Shown here piece after piece: positions 1 through 9,240 of a DNA stretch of 64,000 nt. The stretch is from Collinsella sp. (GTDB lineage Bacteria; Actinomycetota; Coriobacteriia; Coriobacteriales; Coriobacteriaceae). The translations under genes and the position numbers were made by a program. The notes under the pieces were generated by a model that searched no databases, was not told the origin of the DNA, and was given only the letters and a program-made list of their open reading frames with translations. The stretch's first letter is position 1, and each line of letters opens with the position of its first letter. The stretch lies in assembly GCA_019414565.1 (NCBI GenBank), contig DXLU01000022.1:31138-95137 (forward strand). Reading direction: 5' to 3'.

Positions 1-1
1 T

Positions 2-592
2 CTCGAGGTTTCCCAGCTCGAGAACGCCAACGGCTGGGCGCTCTTGACCGAGAAGGTTCCGGGCACCACCCTTGCCGAGAAGATGACTGCCGAGCCTCAG
101 CGCTTTGGTGAGTATCTCGAGATGTTCGTCGACCTCCAGATCGAGATCCACGGCTACACCTCCCCGCTGCTCAACCGTCAGCGCGACAAGTTCGCCCGCA
201 TGATCGACAGCCTTGATCAGCTCAATGCCACCACGCGCTACAACCTTCAGGAGCGTCTGGACGGCATGACCAAGGAGTTCAAGGTCTGCCACGGCGACTT
301 CAACCCCTCCAACGTCATCGTCGGCGACGACGGCCAGCTCTATGTGTGCGACTGGGCACACGCCACCCAGGGCTCCCCTGCTGCCGACGTTGCCACCACC
401 TACCTGCTCTTCGCCCTCAACAGCAAGGACCAGGCTGAGGCCTACCTGGAGCTCTACTGCGACCGCGCCGACATGCCCATGCAGGTCGTGCGTCAGTGGA
501 CGAGCATCGTCGCCGCTTCCGAGCTCGCTCGTAAGCGCAACGTGAACGATGAGTTCCTGAAGAACTGGATCGACGTCGTCGATTATCAGTAA
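2..592 (+). CDS. Phosphotransferase (APH/choline kinase-like), C-terminal part
   Basis: The reading frame is open from base 2, so the 5' end lies outside the window. About 196 residues are visible and end at TAA 590-592. The segment contains the kinase-like catalytic loop HGDFNPSN followed by CDWAHA, where the Asp would bind metal. This is the arrangement of aminoglycoside phosphotransferase/choline kinase-fold enzymes that phosphorylate small hydroxylated substrates. The substrate cannot be told from this half. A TTG at 44 could be mistaken for a start, but the same frame continues upstream with ordinary coding sequence. A terminator follows at once. Confidence 0.75.
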   Translation, partial: LEVSQLENANGWALLTEKVPGTTLAEKMTAEPQRFGEYLEMFVDLQIEIHGYTSPLLNRQRDKFARMIDSLDQLNATTRYNLQERLDGMTKEFKVCHGDFNPSNVIVGDDGQLYVCDWAHATQGSPAADVATTYLLFALNSKDQAEAYLELYCDRADMPMQVVRQWTSIVAASELARKRNVNDEFLKNWIDVVDYQ

Positions 593-626
593 TATCTGAG
601 CGATTTATTTCGCATCGGAGGCACAA

Positions 627-664
627 GAAAAACCCCGCAACTCATATGGGCTGTGGGGTTTTTC
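627..664 (+). terminator. Intrinsic terminator of the phosphotransferase gene
   Basis: The arms AAAAACCCC (628-636) and GGGGTTTTT (655-663) pair, and 637-639 extend the stem with 652-654. The T-run follows on the plus strand. The flanking A-run would let it also work on the other strand. Confidence 0.8.
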
Positions 665-690
665 TTTCAGATATCGAGGATGCCACAAGA

Positions 691-740
691 TAAAAGGACG
701 GCCCCACATCTCCCCGATCTGGAGAAATGCGGGGCCGTCC
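691..740 (-). terminator. Intrinsic terminator of the pyrH-proS unit
   Basis: The inverted repeat GGACGGCCCC (696-705) and GGGGCCGTCC (731-740) is followed on the minus strand by TTTTA. It lies 30 bases beyond the proS stop and ends the long minus-strand operon. Confidence 0.85.
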
Positions 741-770
741 CGTATATCGAACTACAAGCGAAATCGTCGA

Positions 771-2492
771 TTAACGGCGGGCCGCCTTAACAAGCTCAGC
801 AACCTTGGCGACGACCTCGTCGATCGCCACGTCCTCACGCTCGCCCGTGGCACGGTCCTTGAGCTCCACAGTACCATTCTTGAGGCCACGCTTACCCAGA
901 ACGACCTGATACGGGAAGCCCATGAGGTCGTTATCGGCAAACTTAAAGCCGGGACGCTCGTCACGGTCATCGACGACAACCTCGATACCCTCGGCGCACA
1001 GGCCCTCGACGATTTGGTCGCAAACGTTAGCGCACTCCTCCTTCTTGGGATCGAGCGGAATCACCGCGACCTCGTACGGGGCAACGGAGACCGGCCAGAC
1101 GATGCCGTGTTCGTCGTTGTGCTGCTCCACGACGGCAGCAAGCGAGCGGGACACACCAACGCCGTAGCAACCCATGATGAGCGGCTTCTCCTTGCCGTCC
1201 TCGTCCATAAAGGTGGCACCCATGGCCTCGGAGTACTTGGTGCCCAGCTGGAACACCTGAGAGACCTCGATGCCGCGGGCAGCAGAGAGCGGCTTGCCGC
1301 AGTGCGGGCAGGGATCGCCGGCAACGACGGTGACCAGATCTGCCCACTCATCGACGGTAAAGTCGCGCTCGGGGCAGGCACCGGTAAAGTGATAATCGAC
1401 CTCGTTGGCACCGCAGGCCCACTGCTTGGACTCGCGCAGGCTCTCGTCGCACACCAGACGGATGCCCTCGGGCAAGTTAACCGGTCCGATAAAGCCCTTG
1501 TGCAGACCGTAGGTCTGGAGCTCCTCGTCGGTCATCATGCGATAGCCCTTGCCAAAGACATGCTCGGCCTTGCAGTCGTTGAGCTCATGATCGCCCGGGA
1601 CGATGGCCACGACGGGCTTGCCCTCGGCATCGATGAGCGCCAGGGACTTGCGCGTGCCGTTCTCGGGGAACCCAAAGAACTTAGCAACAGCCTCAATGGT
1701 GCCCATGCCCGGAGTCTCAACCTTGGTAAGCGTACCGTCACCGGGACCCTCAGTCACGACGACCTTGGTGCTTGCAGCCTCGTCATCGGCAGCAAAGCCG
1801 CAATCGTCGCAGTAGACGAGCGAGGCCTCGCCAGCGTCGGCCAGAGCCATGTACTCGACGGAGGTGTCGCCGCCGATCTCGCCGGAGTCGGCGACAACGG
1901 GCAGGGCCTTGATGTAGCAGCGCTCGCAAATGTTGGCATAGGCCTGCTTCATCTTGTCGTACTCCTCCTGCAGGCTCTCCTGCGTAGCGGAGAAGCTGTA
2001 GGCGTCCTTCATGATGAACTCGCGACCGCGCATCAGACCAAAGCGGGGGCGGAACTCATCGCGGAACTTGTCCTGAATGTGGTACAGGTTGACGGGCAGT
2101 TGCTTATAGGAGCGCAGCTCGTTGCGCACCAGGGCCGTGACGGTCTCCTCGTGCGTGGGTCCGAGAACAAACTCGCGGCCGTGGCGGTCATCAAAGCGCA
2201 CGAGCTCCTTGCCATAGGCATCGATGCGGCCGGACTCACGCCACAGCTCGGCATCAACCATAATGGGCATCATGAGCTCCTGGGCGCCGGCAGCATCCAT
2301 CTCGTCGCGCACGATGTTCTCGATCTTGCGGATCGAGCGCCAAGCAAGCGGCAGGTAGGAATACAGACCGGCGGCCTCCTTGCGGATCATGCCGGCACGG
2401 AGCAGCAGGCGGTGGCTGGCGAGCTCAGCGTCCGCCGGGTCCTCTTTAAGCGTCGGCGCATAGAGCTTAGACATATACATTGCTCGGGTCAT
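771..2492 (-). CDS. proS: Prolyl-tRNA synthetase, bacterial type
   Basis: Charges tRNA-Pro with proline in the cytoplasm. The 573 residues match the long bacterial form, with an editing (INS) domain inserted at roughly residues 225-405 between class II motifs 2 and 3. Motif 2 is visible around GLMRGREFIMKDAYSF and motif 3 around GCYGVGVSR; the anticodon-binding domain is C-terminal. The start ATG directly abuts the ispG stop (TAAATG) and has GAGGAG just upstream, inside the end of ispG. In-frame ATGs 5 and 7 codons later are alternatives. It is the last gene of the operon and is followed by a strong terminator. Confidence 0.97.
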   Translation of the reverse strand: MTRAMYMSKLYAPTLKEDPADAELASHRLLLRAGMIRKEAAGLYSYLPLAWRSIRKIENIVRDEMDAAGAQELMMPIMVDAELWRESGRIDAYGKELVRFDDRHGREFVLGPTHEETVTALVRNELRSYKQLPVNLYHIQDKFRDEFRPRFGLMRGREFIMKDAYSFSATQESLQEEYDKMKQAYANICERCYIKALPVVADSGEIGGDTSVEYMALADAGEASLVYCDDCGFAADDEAASTKVVVTEGPGDGTLTKVETPGMGTIEAVAKFFGFPENGTRKSLALIDAEGKPVVAIVPGDHELNDCKAEHVFGKGYRMMTDEELQTYGLHKGFIGPVNLPEGIRLVCDESLRESKQWACGANEVDYHFTGACPERDFTVDEWADLVTVVAGDPCPHCGKPLSAARGIEVSQVFQLGTKYSEAMGATFMDEDGKEKPLIMGCYGVGVSRSLAAVVEQHNDEHGIVWPVSVAPYEVAVIPLDPKKEECANVCDQIVEGLCAEGIEVVVDDRDERPGFKFADNDLMGFPYQVVLGKRGLKNGTVELKDRATGEREDVAIDEVVAKVAELVKAARR

Positions 2493-3575
2493 TTATTTCT
2501 CCTCAATAAGTTTGTCGACCTCTGCCATAAGCGCGTCGACAATTTGGTCCTCAGCTACTTTACCAATGATCTGGCCATGCGAAAAGAGCAAGGCCTGACC
2601 ACGTCCGCAAGCAACGCCCAGGTCGGCATCAGAAGCCTCACCGGGGCCATTAACGGCACATCCCATCACAGCGATAGAAAGCGGCGCGGAGTAATTCTTA
2701 AGCCGCTCGGTGACCTCCTCGGCGATGGGAATGAGGTTAACCTGGCAGCGGGCGCACGTGGGGCACGAGACAATCTCGGGGCCACGGCGACGCAAGCCCA
2801 GCGACTGCAGAATACCCCAGGCAACCGGCGGCTCCTCAACCGGATCGGCCGTGAGAGAGACGCGCATGGTGTCACCAATACCCTCAGACAGCAGAATACC
2901 AAGGCCCACCGAGCTCTTAATGGTGCCCTGAAGCTTGGTACCCGCCTCGGTTACGCCCAGGTGAAGCGGAACGTGGGGAATCTCACGCGACAGGGCTCGA
3001 TAGGCATCGAGCGTCGTTTGCACGCTATGGGCCTTGGCCGAAAGCACAATGTTCGTAAAGCCGCGGTCCTCAAAGTGCTTGACGAAGCGCTCGCTCGACA
3101 TCACAAGCTTTTCGGGCTGCGTGAGGTCTTCGCGCTCGGCGATATCCTGCTCGAGTGAACCGGCATTGACGCCGATACGAATCGCACAGCCCGCGGCACC
3201 CGCAGCATCGATCACCGCGTCAACCTTGGCCCAATCGCCGATATTGCCGGGATTGATGCGCAGCTTGGCAGCACCGGCCTCAACGGCACCAATGGCGAGC
3301 TTATGGTTAAAGTGAATATCGGCGACGATCGGCACCGGGGACTCAGCACAGATGGTACGAAAGCCCTCGAGCGAGGCCTCGGTGGGTACACTCACGCGCA
3401 CGATATCGCAGCCCGCCTGCGCCAACGCGCGAACCTGCCCAAGCGTTGCCTGGGCATCGGCGGTATCAGTGCAGGTCATAGACTGAACCACCACCGGCGC
3501 GCCGCCGCCGATCTGCACGCCGCCCACATGCACGGGGCGCGTCAGCTCGCGCGGCAAAGAATGGGATAAAGACAA
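2493..3575 (-). CDS. ispG: 4-hydroxy-3-methylbut-2-enyl diphosphate synthase (IspG)
   Basis: Performs the reductive ring opening of methylerythritol cyclodiphosphate in the MEP isoprenoid pathway, using a 4Fe-4S cluster. The TIM-barrel half comes first. The C-terminal half holds the cluster ligands in SCPTCARC and GCAVNGPGE. The chosen start is the TTG at 3575, 8 bases after AGGGGAG, giving 360 residues, near the family norm. The frame stays open to 3662, but that extension lies inside rseP and resembles no IspG N-terminus. It sits between rseP and proS, with dxr (same pathway) two genes upstream. Confidence 0.95.
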   Translation of the reverse strand: MSLSHSLPRELTRPVHVGGVQIGGGAPVVVQSMTCTDTADAQATLGQVRALAQAGCDIVRVSVPTEASLEGFRTICAESPVPIVADIHFNHKLAIGAVEAGAAKLRINPGNIGDWAKVDAVIDAAGAAGCAIRIGVNAGSLEQDIAEREDLTQPEKLVMSSERFVKHFEDRGFTNIVLSAKAHSVQTTLDAYRALSREIPHVPLHLGVTEAGTKLQGTIKSSVGLGILLSEGIGDTMRVSLTADPVEEPPVAWGILQSLGLRRRGPEIVSCPTCARCQVNLIPIAEEVTERLKNYSAPLSIAVMGCAVNGPGEASDADLGVACGRGQALLFSHGQIIGKVAEDQIVDALMAEVDKLIEEK

Positions 3576-3588
3576 TCCAAACACTCCC

Positions 3589-4950
3589 CTACAGAATAAA
3601 TCGAAGGATGTCGGAACGAAGCATATAGACAAACAGCAGTGCGAAGAGCGCGATGCCCACATAGCTCACAATTGTCTGAGCCTTGAGAGGCAGCTCGCGA
3701 CCCGCAATCTTTTGAATAATCTCGATGACTAACTTACCGCCGTCGAGCGGGGGGATGGGCAGTAAGTTCATAAAACCCAGCGAGAACGAAATGAGCGCGG
3801 CAAACGACAGGAACGTTACGGGGCCGGCAGCAGCCGCCTGAGAGGACATGACGCTGATGCCCACGATCGACGAGGACTGGTCGAGAATCTCCATCGTATG
3901 CTGCGGCTGGAGTAGGCGCATAACGCCATCCGCCGTCTGCACAACATAGGAGAATGACAGACGCGCCGAGGTGATCGGGTCCAAACGGACTACCTCCGTA
4001 GAGGCATACACACCTAGGCGCTCGTCCTCCTTGAGCGCAACCGAGGTCGAATGCTGCTTGCCGTCGCGCTCATACTCAATGGCGATATCGTCCTTACCGG
4101 CAGCCTTGCCGATAGCATCGTAAACGTCCATCCAGGTAGAGCACGATACTCCGTCGACCGAAAGGATCGCGTCGCCGCCCTCGATTCCCGCCTTGGCGGC
4201 AATAGACCCCTCGTCAACCTGACCGATCACGTTGGTATCCATCGGCACGGTGACACCCGCAATGGAATAGATGCTCATAAGGAGCAAAAAGCCCGTCAGG
4301 ATATTGACGAGAATGCCCGCGATCAGCATAAGGGCGCGCTTGAGAAAGCCCTGGCCAAGATAGGTATGCGAACGCTCCTGTGCAAGGAACTCGGCCTCGC
4401 CGCACGGCAGCTCCCACACATCGCCCTCGGCAGTCGCATGTTCGCGATCGAAACGACGGCCATCAAAAGTGGTGTAGCCCGCCGCGTCTCGCGGCAGCGT
4501 CTGATACTTGGTGGGATAGTAGCTCGGTGAGGGCTTCTCCCCTTCCTCATACCAAGGTGCGATGGAGCCCCAGCCCAGCAACAGAGCACAAGCCTCGAGC
4601 ACATCCTCCTCGGAAAGCTCGAGCTCGACAGCAAGGTCGGCCACGGTCACGTGACCATGACGGTAGATAGCCGCGAGCACGCGATCAGCGCACGAGACAT
4701 CGGTCGGATCCATACCGCAGACGGCAGCGTAGCCACCCAGCAGCAGCGGGGTCACGCCAAACTTGGTTCCAATGCGACGCGACGTGTAATGGATGTCAAA
4801 GCGGCACGGCAGGCCCAAAAAGAACTCGGTCACACGGACGCCGCAGGCACGCGCCGCCAAAAAGTGGCCGCCCTCGTGCAAAAACACGAGGACGGAAAGC
4901 ATCAGCAGGCCCCAAAAGACCGATGAAAGAACGCTCAGAACAGTATCCAT
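3589..4950 (-). CDS. rseP: Site-2 intramembrane metalloprotease (RseP/RasP family)
   Basis: Membrane zinc protease that cuts anti-sigma factors or leftover signal peptides within the bilayer. The active-site HEGGH is at residues 25-29 in the first membrane helix, the second metal motif is in NLLPIPPLDGG near the C-terminus, and a PDZ domain lies at about 235-310. Residues 81-200, between GGYAAVCGM and the next membrane helix, hold an extra cytoplasmic segment with a winged-helix-like stretch. ATG 4950 is chosen. A TTG at 4965 is in frame but almost touches the AAGGA. The gene follows dxr by 25 bases, as in many Gram-positive MEP/lipid operons. Confidence 0.93.
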   Translation of the reverse strand: MDTVLSVLSSVFWGLLMLSVLVFLHEGGHFLAARACGVRVTEFFLGLPCRFDIHYTSRRIGTKFGVTPLLLGGYAAVCGMDPTDVSCADRVLAAIYRHGHVTVADLAVELELSEEDVLEACALLLGWGSIAPWYEEGEKPSPSYYPTKYQTLPRDAAGYTTFDGRRFDREHATAEGDVWELPCGEAEFLAQERSHTYLGQGFLKRALMLIAGILVNILTGFLLLMSIYSIAGVTVPMDTNVIGQVDEGSIAAKAGIEGGDAILSVDGVSCSTWMDVYDAIGKAAGKDDIAIEYERDGKQHSTSVALKEDERLGVYASTEVVRLDPITSARLSFSYVVQTADGVMRLLQPQHTMEILDQSSSIVGISVMSSQAAAAGPVTFLSFAALISFSLGFMNLLPIPPLDGGKLVIEIIQKIAGRELPLKAQTIVSYVGIALFALLFVYMLRSDILRFIL

Positions 4951-4975
4951 AAAACGAAAAAGCAATCCTTATGGG

Positions 4976-6163
4976 TTAGGAACGGGTTGCGGCGAGTACC
5001 TGCGCAGCCTTTTCACGCGCCCACGCATCGATGTCGCGAAGCTGCTCAAACGAATCGACAGCCTGCATATCGTGGGCATCCATGCAGGATTCCACAATGC
5101 GATCGATATCGGTAAAGCTGCAGCCATCGTGCAGGAAGGCATCAACGGCGACCTCGTTGGCGGCATTGAGCACGCACGGCATGGTGCCACCCGTCTTGCC
5201 GGCACGCTCGGCCAGTGCCAGACAGCGGAAGGTATCCATGTCGGCAGCATCAAACGTGAGCTGTCCCAGCTCGCGAAAATCGATACGAGGCGCCGGGGTA
5301 TCCCAACGCTCGGGATACGAGAACGCGAACTGGATGGGAATACGCATGTCGGAAGCACCGAGATGCGCCATCACGGAGCCGTCGGCGAACTCGACCATAG
5401 AATGAATCTTGGACTGACGCTGCACGACCACGTTAATGAAATCGAGGTCGCAGTTGAACAGATGCATGGCCTCAATGCGCTCCAGGCCCTTGTTCATGAG
5501 AGTGGCGGAGTCGATGGTGATCTTGGCACCCATGGCCCACGTGGGATGTGCGAGGGCATCGGCACGCGTCACGCGGTCGAGCTCGCCGCGCGTGCGGCCA
5601 AAGAACGGACCGCCCGAGCAGGTGAGCCAAATACAATGAGCCTCGCGTGGGTTCTCCCCCAGATAGCACTGGAAGATGGCGGAGTGCTCAGAGTCGACTG
5701 GAATAAGCTGGCCCGGTTGCGCCAACGGCATAAGCAAGTCGCCACCGACGACGAGGGACTCCTTGTTGGCAAGGGCAAGACGCTTATTCGAGGTCAAGGC
5801 CGCATGGCTCGCCTCGAGACCGGCGGCGCCCACAATAGCGACGAGCACGCAGTCGACATCGTCGCGACGCGCGAGCTCGCAAACCGCCTGCGCGCCAACG
5901 CCGAGCTTCGTTCCCTCGGGCAACTCCTGCAGCACGGCGTCATCGCCATGAGCGACATCGGCCACGGCAACCGCCGGAACCGAGAACTCGCGGGCAGCGG
6001 CAACGAGCTCGGAGGTACTGGAGTTAACGGACAGCGCCGTCACCTGCAGGCGATCGGCATGCTGGCGGCACACATCGAGCGCCTGGGTGCCGATAGAGCC
6101 CGTACAACCCAGGATGGCAACACGGAGACGTCCATCGGGGCCATACGTCGTCTGGAAGGACAT
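4976..6163 (-). CDS. dxr: 1-deoxy-D-xylulose-5-phosphate reductoisomerase
   Basis: Catalyses the first committed step of the MEP pathway, rearranging and reducing DXP to MEP with NADPH. The Rossmann motif GCTGSIG is at residues 19-25. The catalytic metal-site region is visible around SGGPFFGRTR and the substrate loop around WAMGAKITIDSATLMNKG. Its 395 residues are normal. The start ATG shares one base with the cdsA stop (TAATG), so translation is probably coupled. Confidence 0.97.
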   Translation of the reverse strand: MSFQTTYGPDGRLRVAILGCTGSIGTQALDVCRQHADRLQVTALSVNSSTSELVAAAREFSVPAVAVADVAHGDDAVLQELPEGTKLGVGAQAVCELARRDDVDCVLVAIVGAAGLEASHAALTSNKRLALANKESLVVGGDLLMPLAQPGQLIPVDSEHSAIFQCYLGENPREAHCIWLTCSGGPFFGRTRGELDRVTRADALAHPTWAMGAKITIDSATLMNKGLERIEAMHLFNCDLDFINVVVQRQSKIHSMVEFADGSVMAHLGASDMRIPIQFAFSYPERWDTPAPRIDFRELGQLTFDAADMDTFRCLALAERAGKTGGTMPCVLNAANEVAVDAFLHDGCSFTDIDRIVESCMDAHDMQAVDSFEQLRDIDAWAREKAAQVLAATRS

Positions 6164-7062
6164 TACAGCACGCCTCCGATCATCAAAAGCAGCTGCGCGG
6201 TAATGCAGCCAAAGATAAGCGAATCGCTACGATCGAGCATGCCGCCGTGGCCCGGGATAAGGTTACCGGAATCCTTAACGCCCACACCGCGCTTGATGCG
6301 CGACTCGATGAGGTCTCCGATAACGCCCAGGACGGACACGACCAAGCCGCACAGCAGCGCATAGGGCAGGCTGAGCTTGTAGAAGTGCGTCGCCCACAGG
6401 ATGAGCCAAATCAAAACCGAGCCCAGGATGCCGCCGACAAACCCCTCCCAGCTCTTTTTGGGAGAGATCTTGGGAACCATCTTGTGCTTGCCGATACGGC
6501 TACCCACGATGTAGGCAAACGAATCGGAGACCCAAAGGGACGCGCAAACGCCCACCGAAAGCAGGGCACCGGCAAAACCGGGCACGGCATCGCGCAGCAG
6601 CACGATAGCCGACAGCATAAAGCCAGTGTAGATGGGACCCATGAGCGTCACGGCCACATCAGAGATGCGGGTACGCGGCGACCAAACATACCAAATGCCC
6701 ACAGCGAGCATCAGGGCAAAAAGCAGGGCATTCAGCAACATCGAATCGCCCAACGCCGACAGCGGAAAGAGTACGGCGGCAGCGATACCCATGCGCTCGT
6801 TAGCCATCTTGCCATCGAGCCTCGTCATACAGAAAAACTCATAGCAGCACAGGCCGCTCATGACAGAAACAAAGATGGCAGTGGGCACGATACCCAAAAC
6901 CAGACACAGGATAAAGACAACAGCGTAGACGATACCCGCGGCGGCACGGGTAATAAAGCCCGCCAGCCACGAACCGGTGCCGCTCTTCGCTGTAGGCGCT
7001 CCCGCAGCGGTAGCTTTGCGCGCAGGCGTCTTGGGAGCAGATGCCTTGGGACGATCGGACAC
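6163..7062 (-). CDS. cdsA: Phosphatidate cytidylyltransferase (CDP-diglyceride synthase)
   Basis: Makes CDP-diacylglycerol from phosphatidate and CTP for phospholipid synthesis. It is a polytopic membrane protein of about 299 residues. The first ~30 residues are Ala/Lys/Pro-rich and probably cytosolic. The family signature is intact near the C-terminus: SRIKRGVGVKDSGNLIPGHG, followed by GMLDR. The start is GTG at 7062, preceded by GAGGAGG inside the uppS stop region. It overlaps dxr by one base. Confidence 0.96.
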   Translation of the reverse strand: MSDRPKASAPKTPARKATAAGAPTAKSGTGSWLAGFITRAAAGIVYAVVFILCLVLGIVPTAIFVSVMSGLCCYEFFCMTRLDGKMANERMGIAAAVLFPLSALGDSMLLNALLFALMLAVGIWYVWSPRTRISDVAVTLMGPIYTGFMLSAIVLLRDAVPGFAGALLSVGVCASLWVSDSFAYIVGSRIGKHKMVPKISPKKSWEGFVGGILGSVLIWLILWATHFYKLSLPYALLCGLVVSVLGVIGDLIESRIKRGVGVKDSGNLIPGHGGMLDRSDSLIFGCITAQLLLMIGGVL

Positions 7063-7064
7063 GA

Positions 7065-7859
7065 TTAAGCCTCCTCGGTCTTGCTCAGTCCACCAAACCT
7101 ACGGTCACGGCCCTGATAGGCCAAAATGGCGTCGACAAGGCCCCAACGATCAAAGTCGGGCCAATAGGTATCGGTGACATAGAACTCGGAATAAGCCACC
7201 TGCCACAGCAGATAGTTCGAAAGGCGCAGCTCACCAGAGGTGCGAATCACAAGCTCAGGATCGGGAAGGCCGGCGGTATAGAGGTGGGAAGCCACCATGT
7301 CGTCATCAATTGCGGCAGGATCAATCTTACCGGCGGCAACGTCGAGCGCGATCTGACGGACAGCGCGGGTAATCTCGGCACGCGCGCCGTAGTTGACGGC
7401 AAGCGCCAGCGTCATACCGGTGTGATCGGCGCACTCGGCAAGACCGCGTTCAAAAACGTCGCGGGTCTTCTTGGGCAGCGCGGAAATATCACCCAAAAAG
7501 ACAACGCGCACGTTTTCGCGCTTCAGAAGCGGCAACTCGTCGATGAACGTCTTGGCAAACAAGTGCATCAAGACGTTGACCTCATGCTGCGGGCGGTTCC
7601 AGTTTTCGGTAGAAAACGCATAGGCAGAAAGCACGTCGACGCCCAGGCGCACGCAGGCGGTAATGATCTCGCGCAGCGAGACGATACCCGCCTTGTGGCC
7701 CTCAGTGCGTGCAAGACCGCGCGACGTGGCCCAACGACCGTTGCCGTCCATGATGCACGAGATATGGTGCGGAATGTTATTGAGGTCAAGGTCGGAAAAA
7801 CCGACGCCCGCAGGGGCGTCGGCAAAGTACTCGACCAGTTTATGCTCGTCGTATTGCAC
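7065..7859 (-). CDS. uppS: Undecaprenyl diphosphate synthase (cis-prenyltransferase)
   Basis: Extends farnesyl diphosphate with isopentenyl diphosphate to the C55 carrier used for peptidoglycan and surface polymers. The catalytic Asp lies in HISCIMDGNGRWA near residue 38, and the late motif RTSGELRLSNYLLWQ is present. A ~30-residue N-terminal extension precedes the core. The start is GTG at 7859 with GGAG 7 bases upstream, overlapping the end of frr. Its place beside dxr, ispG and cdsA joins precursor and carrier synthesis in one unit. Confidence 0.97.
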   Translation of the reverse strand: MQYDEHKLVEYFADAPAGVGFSDLDLNNIPHHISCIMDGNGRWATSRGLARTEGHKAGIVSLREIITACVRLGVDVLSAYAFSTENWNRPQHEVNVLMHLFAKTFIDELPLLKRENVRVVFLGDISALPKKTRDVFERGLAECADHTGMTLALAVNYGARAEITRAVRQIALDVAAGKIDPAAIDDDMVASHLYTAGLPDPELVIRTSGELRLSNYLLWQVAYSEFYVTDTYWPDFDRWGLVDAILAYQGRDRRFGGLSKTEEA

Positions 7860-7860
7860 C

Positions 7861-8397
7861 TTAGATCTCCATGACCTCGGCTTCTTTTTCCTTCAGAAGC
7901 TCCTCGACCTTGGCGACATACTCATCAGTGTGCTTCTGGACCTTGGCCTGCTCGCGACGGACATCGTCCTCGGTGAGCTCCTCATCGCGCTCGAGCTTGT
8001 TGTTGAAGTCGCGACGGATGTTACGGATAGACACCTTGGCCTGCTCGGCGTACTCGCGGCACTCCTTGACGAGCTCGCGACGGCGCTCCTCAGTGGGAGC
8101 CGGGAACGGAAGACGAACGACGGTGCCATCGGAGTTGGGGGTAATACCCAGATCGGAAGCGCCGATGGCCTTGACGATAGCATTGATGAGTGCCTTGTCC
8201 CACGGCTCGATGAGCAGCATGTGGGCCTCGGGGGTCTTGACGGCGGCAACCTGCGTGACCGGCGTGGGAACACCGTAATAATCGACGGTGATGTCGGACA
8301 GAATGTTGGCATTGGCGCGGCCGGTACGGACCTTGGAGAAGTTATGCTTGAGGGACTCGAGCGACTTGTCCATATGGGCGGTGATGTTCTCTGCCAT
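7861..8397 (-). CDS. frr: Ribosome recycling factor
   Basis: Splits post-termination ribosomes together with EF-G. Its 178 residues, the conserved N-terminal segment (SLESLKHNFSKVRTGRAN) and the long three-helix bundle with charged C-terminal coil are typical of the family. ATG 8397 follows GGAGG by 7 bases. It lies 2 bases after pyrH, the near-universal pyrH-frr order. Confidence 0.98.
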   Translation of the reverse strand: MAENITAHMDKSLESLKHNFSKVRTGRANANILSDITVDYYGVPTPVTQVAAVKTPEAHMLLIEPWDKALINAIVKAIGASDLGITPNSDGTVVRLPFPAPTEERRRELVKECREYAEQAKVSIRNIRRDFNNKLERDEELTEDDVRREQAKVQKHTDEYVAKVEELLKEKEAEVMEI

Positions 8398-8399
8398 GC

Positions 8400-9122
8400 T
8401 TAATCCTCCTGATAGACGAGCGTGCCGACGGGCTCACCCGAAAGCGCGCGCTTGACGGTGTCCTCGCCATCGATGTTGAGGACCAAAATCGGCATACGGT
8501 TGTCCTGGCACAGTGCCGTAGCCGTGGAATCCATAACCTGCAGACCGCGGACGAGAACCTCGTGATAGGTAATCTTGTCAAAACGGACGGCATCAGCGCA
8601 CTTGACGGGATCCTTATCGTAGATGCCGTCAACCTTGGTGGCTTTAATCAGAATCTCGGCGCCGATCTCACACGCACGAAGAGCCGCGGCGGTGTCGGTC
8701 GTAAAGTACGGATTGCCCGAACCGGCGGCAAAAATAACGACGTTGCCCTTGGAAAGGTGGTTGATGGCGCGACGGCGAATATAGGGCTCGCAGATCTCGT
8801 TCATCTGGATAGCGCTCATCACGCGGCAGGGAACATCGTTATGCTCGAAGGCATCCTGCAGGGCGAGCGCGTTCATAACGGTTGCCAGCATGCCCATGTA
8901 GTCGGCCTGAGCACGCTCCATGCCACCGGCAGCGCCTGCCATGCCGCGGAAAATATTGCCGCCGCCGACAACGACGCCGACCTCATGGCCAACGGCGAGC
9001 AGCTCCTTGACCTGCTTAGCAAGATGGTCGGTAACCTTGGGGTCGATGCCATATTGGCCGTCGCCCATCAGCGCTTCGCCGGAAAGCTTAAGAAGCACGC
9101 GTTTATATCGGATGTCGGACAA
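8400..9122 (-). CDS. pyrH: Uridylate kinase
   Basis: Phosphorylates UMP to UDP in pyrimidine nucleotide synthesis. It belongs to the amino-acid-kinase fold and works as a hexamer. The N-terminal LLKLSGEAL and the glycine-rich VVVGGGNIFRG phosphate-binding loop are visible. Length is 240 residues, normal for the family. The start is TTG at 9122, well supported by AAAGGAGG 6 bases upstream. It is the first gene of the operon running to proS. Confidence 0.98.
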   Translation of the reverse strand: MSDIRYKRVLLKLSGEALMGDGQYGIDPKVTDHLAKQVKELLAVGHEVGVVVGGGNIFRGMAGAAGGMERAQADYMGMLATVMNALALQDAFEHNDVPCRVMSAIQMNEICEPYIRRRAINHLSKGNVVIFAAGSGNPYFTTDTAAALRACEIGAEILIKATKVDGIYDKDPVKCADAVRFDKITYHEVLVRGLQVMDSTATALCQDNRMPILVLNIDGEDTVKRALSGEPVGTLVYQED

Positions 9123-9163
9123 AGCGATCCTCCTTTAGATTGAACTCTCAACATTCTATCAAA

Positions 9164-9179
9164 GGCTCTAAGAAGAGCC
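9164..9179 (-). other. Short perfect hairpin ahead of pyrH
   Basis: GGCTCT (9164-9169) and AGAGCC (9174-9179) form a perfect 6-bp stem with a 4-base loop. It sits between the tsf terminator and pyrH. On the minus strand it is followed by TTTGATAGAATG, which contains a -10-like TAGAAT. It may be a processing or weak attenuation signal in read-through RNA; no function is assigned. Confidence 0.3.
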
Positions 9180-9182
9180 ATG

Positions 9183-9217
9183 AAAAAGCAGGCTGTGAGT
9201 AAAACCCACAGCCTGCT
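9183..9217 (-). terminator. Intrinsic terminator of rpsB-tsf
   Basis: An 11-bp perfect stem (9187-9197 with 9207-9217) is followed on the minus strand by TTTTT (9183-9187). It is placed 23 bases after the tsf stop. Confidence 0.9.
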
Positions 9218-9240
9218 CATTACCAGCTACAAGAGCTTAT

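Noticed and set aside
1014..3158. 714-codon open frame on the plus strand opposite proS and ispG
   Set aside because: It is a shadow of GC-rich codon use on the other strand; the minus-strand genes are highly conserved enzymes with full motifs.
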